Assembly (NCBI RefSeq): GCF_001571365.1
Contig: NZ_BCTQ01000023.1
Coordinates: 1-64,000, forward strand
DNA from: Achromobacter denitrificans NBRC 15125
GTDB taxonomy: Bacteria; Pseudomonadota; Gammaproteobacteria; Burkholderiales; Burkholderiaceae_B
Length of the DNA stretch: 64,000 nucleotides
Direction of reading: 5' to 3'
The notes under the pieces are model-generated. The model saw only the letters and a list, made by a program, of their open reading frames with translations. It did not search any database and was not told where the DNA came from. A program made the translations under genes and the position numbers. Of the stretch, positions 46,220-55,407 are shown in pieces. Within the stretch, counting starts at the first letter, position 1. The number at the start of each line of letters is the position of its first letter.

Positions 46220-46651
46220 TCAGCCTCCCGCCAGATGGCGCATGACGTAGACCACGGCGAAGCCGGCGGCCATGAACAATGCCGTCGCCGCCAGCGACCG
46301 CGGAGAACCGCGCGAGACGCCGCACACACCGTGGCCGCTGGTGCAGCCCGAGGCGTAGCGCGTGCCCAGGCCGACCAGCAGGCCCGCCACGATCAGGCGG
46401 CCCGTGCCGGCTTCGACCGTGATGGCCGGCAGCGCCGCGCCGAGGCGGTACAGCCAGGGCGAGGCGAACAGGCCCAGCAGAAAGGCCAGCCGCCACGCGC
46501 CCCCGCGCTCAGGCGTCAACAAGCCGCCGAGGATGCCGCTGATACCGGCGATGCGGCCGGCGCCGCCCATCAGCAGCACGGCCGCGGCGCCGATGAGCAA
46601 GCCGCCCAGGGCCGACGACACGGGAGTGAAGGCGGACCAGTCCAGATTCAT
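46220..46651 (-). CDS. YeeE/YedE-family membrane protein
   Basis: 143 residues with four membrane segments. The conserved '[25 protein letters not shown]' (in parts) contains the family Cys pair in [11 protein letters not shown]. With the next gene it makes a split YeeE-type transporter (PmpA/PmpB arrangement), probably moving a sulfur species across the inner membrane. It overlaps the ArsR-type repressor gene by 4 bp, so it is co-transcribed with it. Confidence 0.88.
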   Translation of the reverse strand: MNLDWSAFTPVSSALGGLLIGAAAVLLMGGAGRIAGISGILGGLLTPERGGAWRLAFLLGLFASPWLYRLGAALPAITVEAGTGRLIVAGLLVGLGTRYASGCTSGHGVCGVSRGSPRSLAATALFMAAGFAVVYVMRHLAGG

Positions 46652-46983
46652 TTGAGTGACTCCATGGCGCGGCCGCAGTACAAACTGGATAACGTCTTCA
46701 TGACCTGGCTGACCTCGAAGCTGGCCATCTGGTAGTAGACGTACTTGCCTTCGCGCCGCGTCGCCACCAGCCCTTCATCGCGCAGCACGCCCAATTGCTG
46801 GGACAGGGTGGGCTGGCGGATGCCGGTGAGGGCTTCGAGTTCGCCTACATTGCGCTCGTTCTGCACCAGCTGGCAAAGCAGCAGCAGGCGGTCTTCGTTG
46901 GCCAGCGCCTTGAGCAGGGCGCAGGCCTGGGAGGCGGATTCGCGCAGGACGGCGACCTCGCACTCGGTCAGGACTTCGTTCAT
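46648..46983 (-). CDS. ArsR-family persulfide-responsive repressor (BigR/SqrR type)
   Basis: 111 residues. The winged HTH includes 'RNVGELEALTGIRQPTLSQQLGVLRDEGLV' in parts (about 43-72), and the wing 'RREGKYVYYQM'. Two cysteines, Cys37 in 'LLLLCQL' and Cys103 in 'SSLYCGRAM', match the pair that forms an intramolecular tetrasulfide in BigR/SqrR; Cys8 and Cys21 are extra. It should repress the sulfide genes and release DNA on persulfide exposure. It heads the minus-strand operon. Confidence 0.9.
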   Translation of the reverse strand: MNEVLTECEVAVLRESASQACALLKALANEDRLLLLCQLVQNERNVGELEALTGIRQPTLSQQLGVLRDEGLVATRREGKYVYYQMASFEVSQVMKTLSSLYCGRAMESLK

Positions 46984-47039
46984 TTGATGAGCATCAATCG
47001 GCCTTGGAGAGTTTGATCATTATATTGACCAATAGAATA

Positions 47040-47057
47040 TTCAACAATATTATTGAA
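47040..47057. promoter_or_regulatory. Candidate BigR-type operator
   Basis: TTCAACAATATTATTGAA, an 18-bp dyad with one mismatched pair (TTCAAYAAT / ATTRTTGAA), in a strikingly AT-rich 120-bp divergent region (46984-47107). It lies between the repressor gene and the persulfide-dioxygenase-like gene, so one site could control both directions. Confidence 0.72.
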
Positions 47058-47107
47058 AAAGATATATTGTTTTGACCATGCAGCGAAACGCTGCCAGGCG
47101 AGCGTCC

Positions 47108-47971
47108 ATGTCCCCCCAGATCCAAGGCTTTTTCGATCCCGTCACCGCCACCATCACCTACGTGGTCCACGAGGCCGCGCCGGGCGGCGCCTGCGCCATC
47201 ATCGATTCGGTCCTGGACTACGACCCCAAGTCGGGCCGCAGCAGCACCGCCAGCGCCGACCGCGTGGCCGACTACGTGCGCCAGCGCGGCCTGAAAACCG
47301 AATGGCTGCTGGAAACCCATGCGCACGCCGATCACCTCTCGGCCGCGCCCTACCTGCAGCGGCAGTTGGGCGGCGTTATCGCCATCGGCCAGAGCATCCA
47401 GACCGTGCAGGGCGTGTTCAAGAAGATCTTCAACCTGGAGCCGGAGTTCCAGCTGGACGGCTCGCAGTTCGGCCACCTGTTCGCCGACGGCGAAACCTTC
47501 CGCATCGGCGAGCTGACGGCGCAGGCCATCCACGTGCCGGGGCATACGCCGGCCGACATGGCCTACCTGATCGGCGACGCCGCCTTCGTGGGCGACACGC
47601 TGTTCATGCCGGACGTGGGCACCGCGCGCTGCGACTTCCCCGGCGGCGACGCCCACCAGCTATACCGCTCGATCCAGCGCCTGCTGAGCCTGCCCGCCGG
47701 CACCCGGCTGTACATGTGCCACGACTACCCGCCCAGCGGCCGCGACGCCTCCTGGCAGACCACGGTGGCCGAACAGCGCCGCGCCAACATCCACGTGCGC
47801 GAAGGCATCGGCGAAGACGATTTCGTCGCCATGCGCACCCGCCGCGACGCGACGCTCTCGATGCCCACCCTCATCCTGCCGGCCATCCAGGTGAACATCC
47901 GCGCCGGGCACTTTCCGCCCGCCGAGGACAACGGCGTTCGCTACCTCAAGATTCCCGTCGACGCCTTGTGA
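47108..47971 (+). CDS. Metallo-beta-lactamase-fold persulfide dioxygenase-like protein (Blh type)
   Basis: 287 residues from the ATG at 47108. Metal-binding motif 'THAHADHL' (about 72-79), then 'HVPGHTPADMAYL' (third His), 'FVGDTLFMPDVGTARCDFPGGDA' (in parts, bridging Asp) and 'MCHDYPP' (last His). The 'GTARCDF' region matches the ETHE1/Blh subgroup, which oxidises glutathione or protein persulfide to sulfite. It diverges from the BigR-type gene with a shared operator; its sulfite product would be a substrate for the TauE exporter. Confidence 0.88.
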   Translation: MSPQIQGFFDPVTATITYVVHEAAPGGACAIIDSVLDYDPKSGRSSTASADRVADYVRQRGLKTEWLLETHAHADHLSAAPYLQRQLGGVIAIGQSIQTVQGVFKKIFNLEPEFQLDGSQFGHLFADGETFRIGELTAQAIHVPGHTPADMAYLIGDAAFVGDTLFMPDVGTARCDFPGGDAHQLYRSIQRLLSLPAGTRLYMCHDYPPSGRDASWQTTVAEQRRANIHVREGIGEDDFVAMRTRRDATLSMPTLILPAIQVNIRAGHFPPAEDNGVRYLKIPVDAL

Positions 47972-48066
47972 ATCCCGCGGGGGCCTGACGCGTCCGGGCT
48001 TGCGCGCCCCAGGCTTATCCCGCAAGATCGTCCGATCGCAGAATTGCCGACCCGACGGATCCCTCC

Positions 48067-49533
48067 ATGTTTGCCGAAGCCGAAGCCGACCCCAGCCTGT
48101 CCAAGGAAGAATTCAAACCGCTGGAGGCACGGCTGCGCGTCGCCCTGCTGAACGCGCAGTACCAGCGGCTGGCCAACGCGAACAAGACGCTGCTGGTGGT
48201 CGTGGCGGGGATCGACGGCGCCGGCAAGGGCGCCACGGTCAATCTGCTCAACGAGTGGATGGACCCTCGCCACATCAAGACCCTGGCCTACGGCCCCCGC
48301 GAAGGCGAAGAACTGGAGCGCCCGCCGCTGTGGCGCTATTGGAAGGACCTCCCGCCCAAGGGCAGCACCGGCATCGTGTTCGGTTCCTGGTACGCGTCGC
48401 TGATCTACGAAGCCACGCGGAAGAAGCCCAACCATGACAGCATCGAGGCGCAGGCCTCCACCATCCGGCGCTTCGAGTCCATGCTGGCCGCCGAAGGGGT
48501 GCAGATCATCAAGCTCTGGTTCCACCTGTCGGCCGACGCCCAGAAGGCGCGCGCCGAACGCCTGCTGGCCAGCCCCGAGACCTCCTGGCAGGTCAGCCCG
48601 ATCGACCTGAAGGTCTACAAGAAATACGACCGCATCCGCGCCGCCGGACAAACGGTGCTGAACCATACCGACAGCGGCCACGCGCCCTGGGTCGTGATCC
48701 CCAGCGCCGACGAGAACATGCGTTCCGCCCGCACGGCCGAGGCCGTCCTGGCCGCCATGCGCCAGCGCGGCGTGCCCCGCATCTCGCCCTCCTTCGTGGC
48801 CCATTCGCGGCCCGCGCGCGTCGCCGACCGCCTCGGCCAGCTCGACTACGACGCCAAGATCGAGAAGAGCGACTACGACTCGGAACTGGGCCTGCTGCAA
48901 GGCAGGCTGGCGCGCGCGGCGCGCGCCCGGAAATTCCAGGACCGCTCGCTGGTGCTGGTGTTCGAAGGCCAGGACGCGGCCGGCAAGGGCGGCGCCATCC
49001 GGCGCGTGACGCACGCGCTGGACGCCCGCCAGTTCGACATCACCCCCGTGGCCGCCCCCAACAGCGAAGCGCTCGCGCGACCCTACCTGTGGCGGTTCTG
49101 GCGCCAGGTGCCGCGCCACGGACGCATCGCCATCTTCGACCGCTCCTGGTACGGCCGCGTGCTGGTCGAACGCGTCGAAAAACTGGCGGCGCCCGCTACC
49201 TGGCGGCGGGCGTACGCCGAAATCAACGACTTCGAGGAACAGCTGGTCGCAAGCGGCGCGATGGTGCTGAAATTCTGGCTGGCGGTAACGCCCGAGGTGC
49301 AGCTGGAACGGTTCAAGGAACGCGAAAAATCGCCCTTCAAGAACTTCAAGATCACCGAGGAGGACTGGCGCAACCGCGACAAGTGGAAAGACTACGCGGC
49401 CGCCGCCAACGAAATGCTGGCCCGGACCGACGTCGCCCACGCGCCCTGGCATCTGGTATCTGCCAACGACAAGCGGTACGCTCGGGTGCAGGTGCTGCGG
49501 CACATCGTCGAAGCCATGGAAAACCAACATTGA
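48067..49533 (+). CDS. Polyphosphate:AMP phosphotransferase (tandem PPK2 domains)
   Basis: 488 residues with two PPK2 domains. Domain 1 has Walker A 'AGIDGAGKGATVN' (about 48-60) but reads 'FGSWYASLI' where the catalytic D-R-S-W-Y is expected. Domain 2 has Walker A 'EGQDAAGKGGAIR' (about 300-312) and the full 'IFDRSWYGRVLVERVE'. Family members phosphorylate AMP to ADP from polyphosphate. The substitution suggests domain 1 is regulatory or inactive. It runs in the same direction as the GNAT and HIT genes downstream. Confidence 0.92.
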   Translation: MFAEAEADPSLSKEEFKPLEARLRVALLNAQYQRLANANKTLLVVVAGIDGAGKGATVNLLNEWMDPRHIKTLAYGPREGEELERPPLWRYWKDLPPKGSTGIVFGSWYASLIYEATRKKPNHDSIEAQASTIRRFESMLAAEGVQIIKLWFHLSADAQKARAERLLASPETSWQVSPIDLKVYKKYDRIRAAGQTVLNHTDSGHAPWVVIPSADENMRSARTAEAVLAAMRQRGVPRISPSFVAHSRPARVADRLGQLDYDAKIEKSDYDSELGLLQGRLARAARARKFQDRSLVLVFEGQDAAGKGGAIRRVTHALDARQFDITPVAAPNSEALARPYLWRFWRQVPRHGRIAIFDRSWYGRVLVERVEKLAAPATWRRAYAEINDFEEQLVASGAMVLKFWLAVTPEVQLERFKEREKSPFKNFKITEEDWRNRDKWKDYAAAANEMLARTDVAHAPWHLVSANDKRYARVQVLRHIVEAMENQH

Positions 49534-49556
49534 ACCGCCCCGGGAGGCCGCAAGCC

Positions 49557-50006
49557 ATGAGTACCGTTGAAATCCGTCCGATCGTCGCCGCCGACTTCGA
49601 AGCCTGGCTGCCGCTGTGGAAGGGCTACCAGGACTTCTACCGCGTCGACATCGACGACGCCGTCACGCGCAACACCTGGTCGCGTTTCCTGGACGGCAAT
49701 GAACCCATGCATGCCGCGCTGGCCTACGACAGCGGCCGGGCCATCGGCCTGGTGCACTGGATTTTCCATCGTTCCACCTGGACCGCCGGCGACTACTGCT
49801 ACCTGCAGGACCTGTACGTGGCCCCGGACGTGCGCGGCACCGGCGCCGGGCGCAAGCTGATCGAACACGTCTACGAGCAGGCCGCCGCGGCCAACTGCGC
49901 GCGCGTGTACTGGCTGACCCACGAAACCAATGCCACCGCCATCCAGCTGTACGACCGCATCGCAGACCGCTCCGGCTTCATCCAGTACCGCAAGGTGATG
50001 CCGTGA
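49557..50006 (+). CDS. GNAT-family N-acetyltransferase
   Basis: 149 residues from the ATG at 49557, 23 bp after the upstream stop, with GGGAGG about 10 bp before it. The acetyl-CoA-binding motif A reads 'LYVAPDVRGTGAGRKLIEHVY' (in parts; Q/R-x-x-G-x-G/A), followed by 'RVYWLTHETNATAIQLYDRIA', typical of single-domain GNATs. The substrate is unknown. Its stop overlaps the next GTG start (GTGA). Confidence 0.9.
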   Translation: MSTVEIRPIVAADFEAWLPLWKGYQDFYRVDIDDAVTRNTWSRFLDGNEPMHAALAYDSGRAIGLVHWIFHRSTWTAGDYCYLQDLYVAPDVRGTGAGRKLIEHVYEQAAAANCARVYWLTHETNATAIQLYDRIADRSGFIQYRKVMP

Positions 50007-50467
50007 GCGCGCGCGACCCCAACTGCCCGCTGTGCCAGGAAGACGGCGGCACGCTGCTGTGGCGGGGGCCGCACCTGCGCATCATCGAGGTAAGCGACCC
50101 GGACTACCCGGGCTTCACGCGGGTGGTCTGGAACGGCCACCTGGCCGAAATGACCAGCCTGTCCACCCATGGGCGCGACCTGCTGATGCGGGCCGTGTAC
50201 GTCGTCGAAGAGGCGCAGCAATCCATCCTGGCGCCCGACAAGATCAACCTGGCGTCGCTGGGCAACATGGTCCCGCACCTGCATTGGCACGTCATTCCGC
50301 GCTGGCGCGGCGACCGCCACTTCCCCGATGCCATCTGGGCGCCGCCGCGGGTGGCGGCGGGCGCGGAATCCGCGGAATGGAAGGAACGGCAGGCCCGGGT
50401 GCAGGCCCTGCTGCCGCGCTACCGCGACCGCCTGGTCGAGGGAATGAACGCCCTGCTCTGGCACTGA
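50003..50467 (+). CDS. HIT-family nucleotide-binding hydrolase
   Basis: 154 residues with a GTG start overlapping the GNAT gene. N-terminal 'NCPLCQEDGG' has a C-x-x-C pair, and the HIT triad is 'HLHWHVIPRW' (about 93-102; H-x-H-x-H). HIT proteins hydrolyse nucleoside phosphoramidates or dinucleoside polyphosphates through the middle His. The particular substrate is not readable. Translational coupling with the GNAT gene suggests co-expression. Confidence 0.92.
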   Translation: MSARDPNCPLCQEDGGTLLWRGPHLRIIEVSDPDYPGFTRVVWNGHLAEMTSLSTHGRDLLMRAVYVVEEAQQSILAPDKINLASLGNMVPHLHWHVIPRWRGDRHFPDAIWAPPRVAAGAESAEWKERQARVQALLPRYRDRLVEGMNALLWH

Positions 50468-50786
50468 ATCCACGGCCTGGGCGGGCAGTGCCGGGGCGCA
50501 GGTCAGCGCTATCCGGTCCGTGCGCCCTTCCGGTCGGCCTCGCTGCACCCGGCGGGTCCGCTCAAGCCCCGCCATCGTTCTACCCGACCCGCCCGTTCAG
50601 GGACGGACGTCGGAGACCGCCGCCATCCCCGCGTGGGTTCCACCTGACGCGAGTTGTTTCGAATCGCGCATTTTCCCCGATAAATAGACGAGGTTCGCCG
50701 AAGTAAAACGGGCAGCGCCGCGTCATTCAGATAAAATTCAGGTTTGCCCGCACGCGGCCCACGCGGTCGACAAGGACTCCAAGACA
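50468..50786. other. Leader region of nhaA
   Basis: 319 bp. The first 170 bp are GC-rich without recognisable structure. From about 50650 it turns AT-richer (TTTTCCCCGATAAATAG, CAGATAAAATTCAGG) and probably contains the nhaA promoter. No gene and no riboswitch pattern recognised. Confidence 0.45.
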
Positions 50787-52007
50787 GTGACTCTTCCGGC
50801 TACGCCCCCGCCCAAATCCGCCTCGTTCCTGCAAGCGTTCCTGCGGTCCGAAGCATTGGGCGGCTACGTCCTCATGCTGGCCGCCCTGATCGCGCTGGTG
50901 GTCGCCAACAGCCCCGCCGCCCCCCATTACTTCGGCGCGCTCGAAACCAAGCTGGGCTTCCAGGCGGGCCCTATCGTGCTCAAGGAAACCGCCCTGCACT
51001 GGATCAACGACGGCCTGATGGCGGTGTTCTTCCTGCTGGTCGGGCTGGAGATCAAGCGCGAAGTGCTCGACGGGCAGTTGCGCGGGGCCGCCCGCATCGT
51101 CCTGCCCGGCATCGCCGCGGTGGGCGGCATGGCGCTGCCGGCGCTCATCTACGTGCTGGTCAACGCCGGCAGCCCCGACACCCTGCGCGGCTGGGCCATC
51201 CCCGCCGCGACCGACATCGCGTTCGCGCTGGGCATCCTGGCGCTGCTGGGCAGCCGCGTGCCGACGTCGCTGAAGATCTTCCTCACCGCGCTGGCGATCC
51301 TGGACGACCTGGGCGCCATCATCATCATCGCGCTGTTCTATACGTCGACGCTCAATACCTTCGCCCTGGGGATGGCGGGCGCCCTGCTGGCCAGCCTGTT
51401 CTGCCTGAACCGCATGGGGGTGTTGCGCCTGGCGCCCTATCTGCTGATCGGCGTAGTGCTGTGGTATTTCGTCCTGAAGTCCGGCGTGCATGCCACGCTG
51501 GCCGGCGTGGCGCTGGCGCTCGCCATCCCGCTGCGCCCGCAGAACCAGGGCCATCCCGGCACGCATTCGCCGCTGCATGCGCTGGAACACACCTTGCACA
51601 AGCCGGTCGCCCTGCTGATCGTTCCGCTGTTCGGATTCGCCAACGCGGGCGTGTCCTTCTCCGGCCTGGGCCTGGGCAGCCTGGCGCAGCCCGTGCCGCT
51701 GGGCGTGGCCCTGGGCCTGTTCCTGGGCAAGCAACTGGGCGTGTTCGGCTTTGCCTGGCTCGCCATCAAGAGCGGCATCGCCAGCCTGCCGCGGCACGCC
51801 ACCTTCGCGCAGCTGTACGGCGTCGCGCTGCTGTGCGGCATCGGCTTCACGATGAGCCTGTTCATCGGCGCCCTCGCCTTCACCGACCCGGCCGCCGTTG
51901 ACGCCACCAAGATCGGCGTCCTGACGGGGTCGCTGGTGTCGGCCGTGACCGGTTTCGTGCTGCTGCGCGCCTGCGGCGCGCCCGCCGGCCACCCCGAAAA
52001 ATCGTGA
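50787..52007 (+). CDS. nhaA: Na+/H+ antiporter NhaA
   Basis: 406 residues with a GTG start and twelve predicted membrane segments. Key residues are in place: '[17 protein letters not shown]' (Asp of helix IV) and '[17 protein letters not shown]' (the Asp-Asp pair of helix V). '[17 protein letters not shown]'-like '[19 protein letters not shown]' is the N-terminal family mark. It exchanges Na+ for H+ in pH and salt homeostasis. It is followed 59 bp later by a DUF488 gene. Confidence 0.96.
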   Translation: MTLPATPPPKSASFLQAFLRSEALGGYVLMLAALIALVVANSPAAPHYFGALETKLGFQAGPIVLKETALHWINDGLMAVFFLLVGLEIKREVLDGQLRGAARIVLPGIAAVGGMALPALIYVLVNAGSPDTLRGWAIPAATDIAFALGILALLGSRVPTSLKIFLTALAILDDLGAIIIIALFYTSTLNTFALGMAGALLASLFCLNRMGVLRLAPYLLIGVVLWYFVLKSGVHATLAGVALALAIPLRPQNQGHPGTHSPLHALEHTLHKPVALLIVPLFGFANAGVSFSGLGLGSLAQPVPLGVALGLFLGKQLGVFGFAWLAIKSGIASLPRHATFAQLYGVALLCGIGFTMSLFIGALAFTDPAAVDATKIGVLTGSLVSAVTGFVLLRACGAPAGHPEKS

Positions 52008-52066
52008 AGGGGCTCCGCGGGCGCTAAAGTAGGCGGGGTACGCCGCCACGATCCCGAGGAGCCGCC

Positions 52067-52456
52067 ATGAAAACGCCCGCCATCACCCTGCAACGCGTCT
52101 ACGAAGGCACCGGCCCGGAAGGCAACTACCGGGCGCTCGTGGACCGCGTCTGGCCGCGCGGGCTGCGCCGGGCCGACCTGGGGCTGGACGAATGGGCCCG
52201 GGATCTCGCGCCCACCACCGAACTGCGCAAGTGGTTCAACCATATCGAAGAACGCTGGGAAGACTTCCGCCGCAAATACCTGGCCGAACTGGCCGCGCCC
52301 GACCAGCAGGCGCGCATGGCCGCCCTGCTGGAGGCCGCCGGCAAAAAGCCCCTGACCCTGCTCTACGGCGCCCACGATGCCGAGCACAATCAGGCGGTCG
52401 TGCTGCGCGACGCCCTGCTGGCCTATGCCGGCCATCACGGCAAACGATCCGCCTGA
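52067..52456 (+). CDS. DUF488-family protein
   Basis: 129 residues with the family pattern 'RALVDRVWPRGLRRADLGLDEWARDLAPTTELRKWF' (in parts, about 20-58), then 'DFRRKYLAEL' and 'LTLLYGAHDAEHNQAVVLRDAL'. The R-x-W-P-R-G motif defines this short DUF488/YeaO-like group. Function is unknown; proposed roles in nucleotide or metal stress are not established. GAGGAG lies 8 bp before the start. Confidence 0.9.
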   Translation: MKTPAITLQRVYEGTGPEGNYRALVDRVWPRGLRRADLGLDEWARDLAPTTELRKWFNHIEERWEDFRRKYLAELAAPDQQARMAALLEAAGKKPLTLLYGAHDAEHNQAVVLRDALLAYAGHHGKRSA

Positions 52457-52599
52457 GCCGCTGTCCGGGGCCGGGCGCGGCCCGCCCGGCGTTCAGCCAG
52501 CTCTCATGCTGAAGCGCTACCATCGAACCATGCTCCCTGCACCCGTGGGCGACGCGGCCCAGCCCGGCCCACAGTCAATCCCAACCTGGAGGTAATAGC

Positions 52600-53388
52600 A
52601 TGCAGCATGATCTGAACGGAAAAACCGCCGTCGTCACCGGCGCCGCCAGCGGCATCGGCAAGGAAATCGCGCTCACGCTCGCGCGCGCCGGCGCCTCGGT
52701 TGCGATCGCCGACCTGAACCTGGCGGGCGCCGAGGCCGTCGCCCGGGAAATCGAGCAGGCTGGCGGCAAGGCGATGGGCGTCGCGATGGATGTCACCAAC
52801 GAAGAGGCCGTGAACCAGGGGATCGACCGCGTGGCCGCCGCCTACGGCAGCGTCGACATCCTGGTCTCGAACGCCGGCATCCAGATCGTGAACCCCATCG
52901 AGAACTTCGCCTATGCCGACTGGAAGAAGATGCAGGCGATCCACGTCGACGGCGCCTTCCTCACCACCAAGGCCGCCCTCAAGCACATGTACAAGGACAA
53001 CCGGGGCGGCGTCGTCATCTACATGGGCTCGGTCCATTCGCACGAAGCCTCGCCGCTGAAATCCGCCTACGTCGCCGCCAAGCACGCGCTGCTGGGCCTG
53101 GCCCGCGTGCTTGCCAAGGAAGGCGCGGCCCACAATGTGCGCTCGCACGTGATCTGCCCGGGCTTCGTGCGCACGCCACTGGTCGAAAAGCAGATTCCGG
53201 AACAGGCGAAAGAGCTGGGCATCAGCGAAGAAGACGTCGTCAAGAAGGTCATGCTGGGCGACACGGTGGACGGCGTGTTCACGACCGTCGAGGACGTGGC
53301 GCAGACCGCCCTGTTCCTGGCCGCCTTCCCCAGCGCCGCGCTCACCGGCCAATCGTTCGTGGTCAGCCACGGCTGGTACATGCAATAG
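52600..53388 (+). CDS. 3-hydroxybutyrate dehydrogenase-type short-chain dehydrogenase
   Basis: 262 residues. Cofactor loop '[17 protein letters not shown]' (about 10-26), '[13 protein letters not shown]' (NAG motif), and catalytic '[26 protein letters not shown]' (Ser, Tyr, Lys; read in parts). The '[16 protein letters not shown]' and '[12 protein letters not shown]' loop is typical of bacterial D-3-hydroxybutyrate dehydrogenases, which link PHB breakdown to acetoacetate. TGGAGG precedes the start. No PHB genes are adjacent. Confidence 0.9.
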   Translation: MQHDLNGKTAVVTGAASGIGKEIALTLARAGASVAIADLNLAGAEAVAREIEQAGGKAMGVAMDVTNEEAVNQGIDRVAAAYGSVDILVSNAGIQIVNPIENFAYADWKKMQAIHVDGAFLTTKAALKHMYKDNRGGVVIYMGSVHSHEASPLKSAYVAAKHALLGLARVLAKEGAAHNVRSHVICPGFVRTPLVEKQIPEQAKELGISEEDVVKKVMLGDTVDGVFTTVEDVAQTALFLAAFPSAALTGQSFVVSHGWYMQ

Positions 53389-53485
53389 CCGCGTCCCGCG
53401 GCGTCCGCGAGGCCTTTGGTACCCTAGCCGCTTTGCCGGCCGGCGCGCACCCTGCGCGCCGGCGGACACGCCTTGAGGAAACGCC

Positions 53486-54148
53486 ATGTCGTTCAGTTCC
53501 GACGCCTGGGCGCGCAACGCCGCGCTCTACGAAAAAACGCGCACCATGCCGTTCAACCTGGAGCTGGCCAGCGGCCAGCTCGACGAGAACGCCTTTCGCC
53601 ACTACATGATCCAGGACGCGCACTACCTGGTCGCGTTCGGCCGCGCCCTGGCCATCGCGGCGGCCAAGGCCGACCACGCCGACGGCGTGGTGCAGTTCGC
53701 CGACGCCGCCAAGGGCGCCGTCGTCGTCGAACGCAGCCTGCACGCCGGCTTCATGAAGCAGTTCGGCATCGACGAAGCCACCTTCGAGGCCACGCCGCTG
53801 TCGCCCGCCAGCCACCACTACACCAGCTTCCTGATCGCCACCGCCTGGAGCGCCCCGTACCCGGTCGCGCTCGCCGCCTTGCTGCCCTGCTTCTGGATCT
53901 ACGCCGAAATCGGCCGCGATATCCAGGCGCGCGCCGTGACGCCCAACCCGTACTCCGCCTGGATCGACGCCTACGCGGGCGAAGATTTCCACGCGCTGGT
54001 GCGCGCCGTCATCGCCACGGTGGACCGCTGCGCGGAAGCCGCGTCCGCGGAAACCCGAGAGGCCATGCACCAGGCCTACACGCACGCCGCCCAGCTGGAA
54101 TGGATGTTCTGGGATTCGGCATACCGGCAGGCCGGCTGGCCGGTCTGA
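53486..54148 (+). CDS. TenA-family aminopyrimidine hydrolase / thiaminase II
   Basis: 220 residues, all-alpha TenA fold: 'HYMIQDAHYLVAFGRALAIAAAKA' (in parts, about 34-57), 'SPASHHYTSFLIATAWSAPYPVALAALLPCFWIYAEIG' (in parts), with the active-site Cys in 'LLPCFWIY'. TenA salvages the pyrimidine half of thiamine. No thi genes adjoin it and no TPP riboswitch is visible upstream, so it appears to stand alone. Confidence 0.9.
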   Translation: MSFSSDAWARNAALYEKTRTMPFNLELASGQLDENAFRHYMIQDAHYLVAFGRALAIAAAKADHADGVVQFADAAKGAVVVERSLHAGFMKQFGIDEATFEATPLSPASHHYTSFLIATAWSAPYPVALAALLPCFWIYAEIGRDIQARAVTPNPYSAWIDAYAGEDFHALVRAVIATVDRCAEAASAETREAMHQAYTHAAQLEWMFWDSAYRQAGWPV

Positions 54149-54214
54149 GGCCCTGGCACGGCGCGCGCCTTGCCGCGCGCGCCCGATCCCGCCCAGAATT
54201 GATTTTGTTTCCCC

Positions 54215-54451
54215 CTACGGCAACCCAGAATCCTCTTTGCCTGGTTTTGGCTGCGCCTTAGGGCCATCAGAGAATGGCTTGATACCAAGCATCGACGCTT
54301 TCGACGCATACATCCCGACTGAACCAATCAAGAAACCCAGCAAAATCACCAAGTAGGAATCATATCTAAGCCCGCCAAAGAGCAATGCAATACCTACCAA
54401 CGAGAGCACACCGCGCACCCAGCGTTTGAAGTTGCCATTTCTTATTAGCAT
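54215..54451 (-). CDS. Small two-helix membrane protein, unknown function
   Basis: 78 residues from the ATG at 54451; longer in-frame starts up to 54610 run through poorly coding DNA. A basic N-terminus ('MLIRNGNFKRWVRG') precedes two hydrophobic helices (about 15-32 and 34-50) and a Pro/Lys-rich soluble tail. The DNA is markedly less GC-rich than its neighbours. No Shine-Dalgarno sequence is evident. The positive-inside pattern and clean helices suggest a real gene, but I do not recognise a function. Confidence 0.55.
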   Translation of the reverse strand: MLIRNGNFKRWVRGVLSLVGIALLFGGLRYDSYLVILLGFLIGSVGMYASKASMLGIKPFSDGPKAQPKPGKEDSGLP

Positions 54452-54645
54452 GTATTTTTGGTGCCGTAGACAGGGTTTCAGACTACGCTTTTTCGGACTG
54501 TAGGGCGCAGGGGAGAGAAGTCCAGTCTGACACCTTATTGCCGGCGCCATCGGACTGTTCCCAAAAAGCACCGGCGGACAAACCCTGGGTAGGCTCTTGC
54601 GCCACCGCACAGCCGCCCGTGCCGGGCTATGCCAAAATCGCGCCC

Positions 54646-55407
54646 ATGCCGACCGATAACCGCCTGATTCCCCACGCCCTCGCCGCCCAGACGGCGCAAC
54701 TCCCCGCCGCCTGGCTTGCGGCCTTCGCCGACCCGGGCGTGGCCGATGCGCTGGCGGCGGCGACCGCCCACGTCGAGAAGCGCCTGGGCGAAGGCGCCGT
54801 CATCTACCCCGCCACGCCCTTCCGCGCCCTGCAAGGGCTGGCGCCGTCGGACGTGCGGGTGGTGATCCTGGGGCAGGACCCCTACCATGGCCCGGGCCAG
54901 GCCCAGGGCCTGGCATTCTCGGTGCCGGACGACTGCAAGCGTCCGCCCAGCCTGCGCAATATCTTCAATGAGATCGCCCAGGAGTTTCCCGGCACTCCCG
55001 TGCCGGCCGGCAACGACTTGAGCCACTGGGCCGAGCAGGGCGTGCTGCTGCTGAACACGGCGCTGACGGTGGAGGACGGCACGCCCGCCTCTCACGCCAA
55101 GCGCGGCTGGGAAACGGTGACGGACGCGCTGATCTCGCTGGTCGCCCGCGACCCGTCCCCCAAGGTTTTCATGCTCTGGGGCGCGCATGCCCAAGCCAAG
55201 CGTCTGTTGCTGCCGGACAACAGCGGGCATCTGGTCCTGATGTCCAATCACCCGTCGCCGCTCTCCGCGAGGCGCCCGCCGGTGCCCTTCCTGGGCTGCG
55301 GTCACTTCCTGGCCACCAATGAATGGCTGGCCAACCAAGGGAAAAACCCTATTGATTGGGGGCTGGACAAAAAAACAGTTTCCATGCAAGGCGAATTCAG
55401 GTTATGA
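54646..55407 (+). CDS. ung: Uracil-DNA glycosylase
   Basis: 253 residues from the ATG at 54646; the frame is open further upstream but that sequence is not family-like. Family-1 UDG motifs: 'VVILGQDPYHGPGQAQGLAFSV' (in parts, catalytic Asp, about 71-92), 'PSLRNIFNEI', 'GVLLLNTALTVE' and 'SNHPSPLSARR' (His of the Leu-loop region). It excises uracil from DNA. A short N-terminal extension of about 30 residues precedes the core. Confidence 0.96.
   Translation: MPTDNRLIPHALAAQTAQLPAAWLAAFADPGVADALAAATAHVEKRLGEGAVIYPATPFRALQGLAPSDVRVVILGQDPYHGPGQAQGLAFSVPDDCKRPPSLRNIFNEIAQEFPGTPVPAGNDLSHWAEQGVLLLNTALTVEDGTPASHAKRGWETVTDALISLVARDPSPKVFMLWGAHAQAKRLLLPDNSGHLVLMSNHPSPLSARRPPVPFLGCGHFLATNEWLANQGKNPIDWGLDKKTVSMQGEFRL

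Noticed and set aside
53389-53485. Possible TPP riboswitch before tenA
   Set aside because: The gap is only 97 bp and I cannot find the conserved THI-box core.
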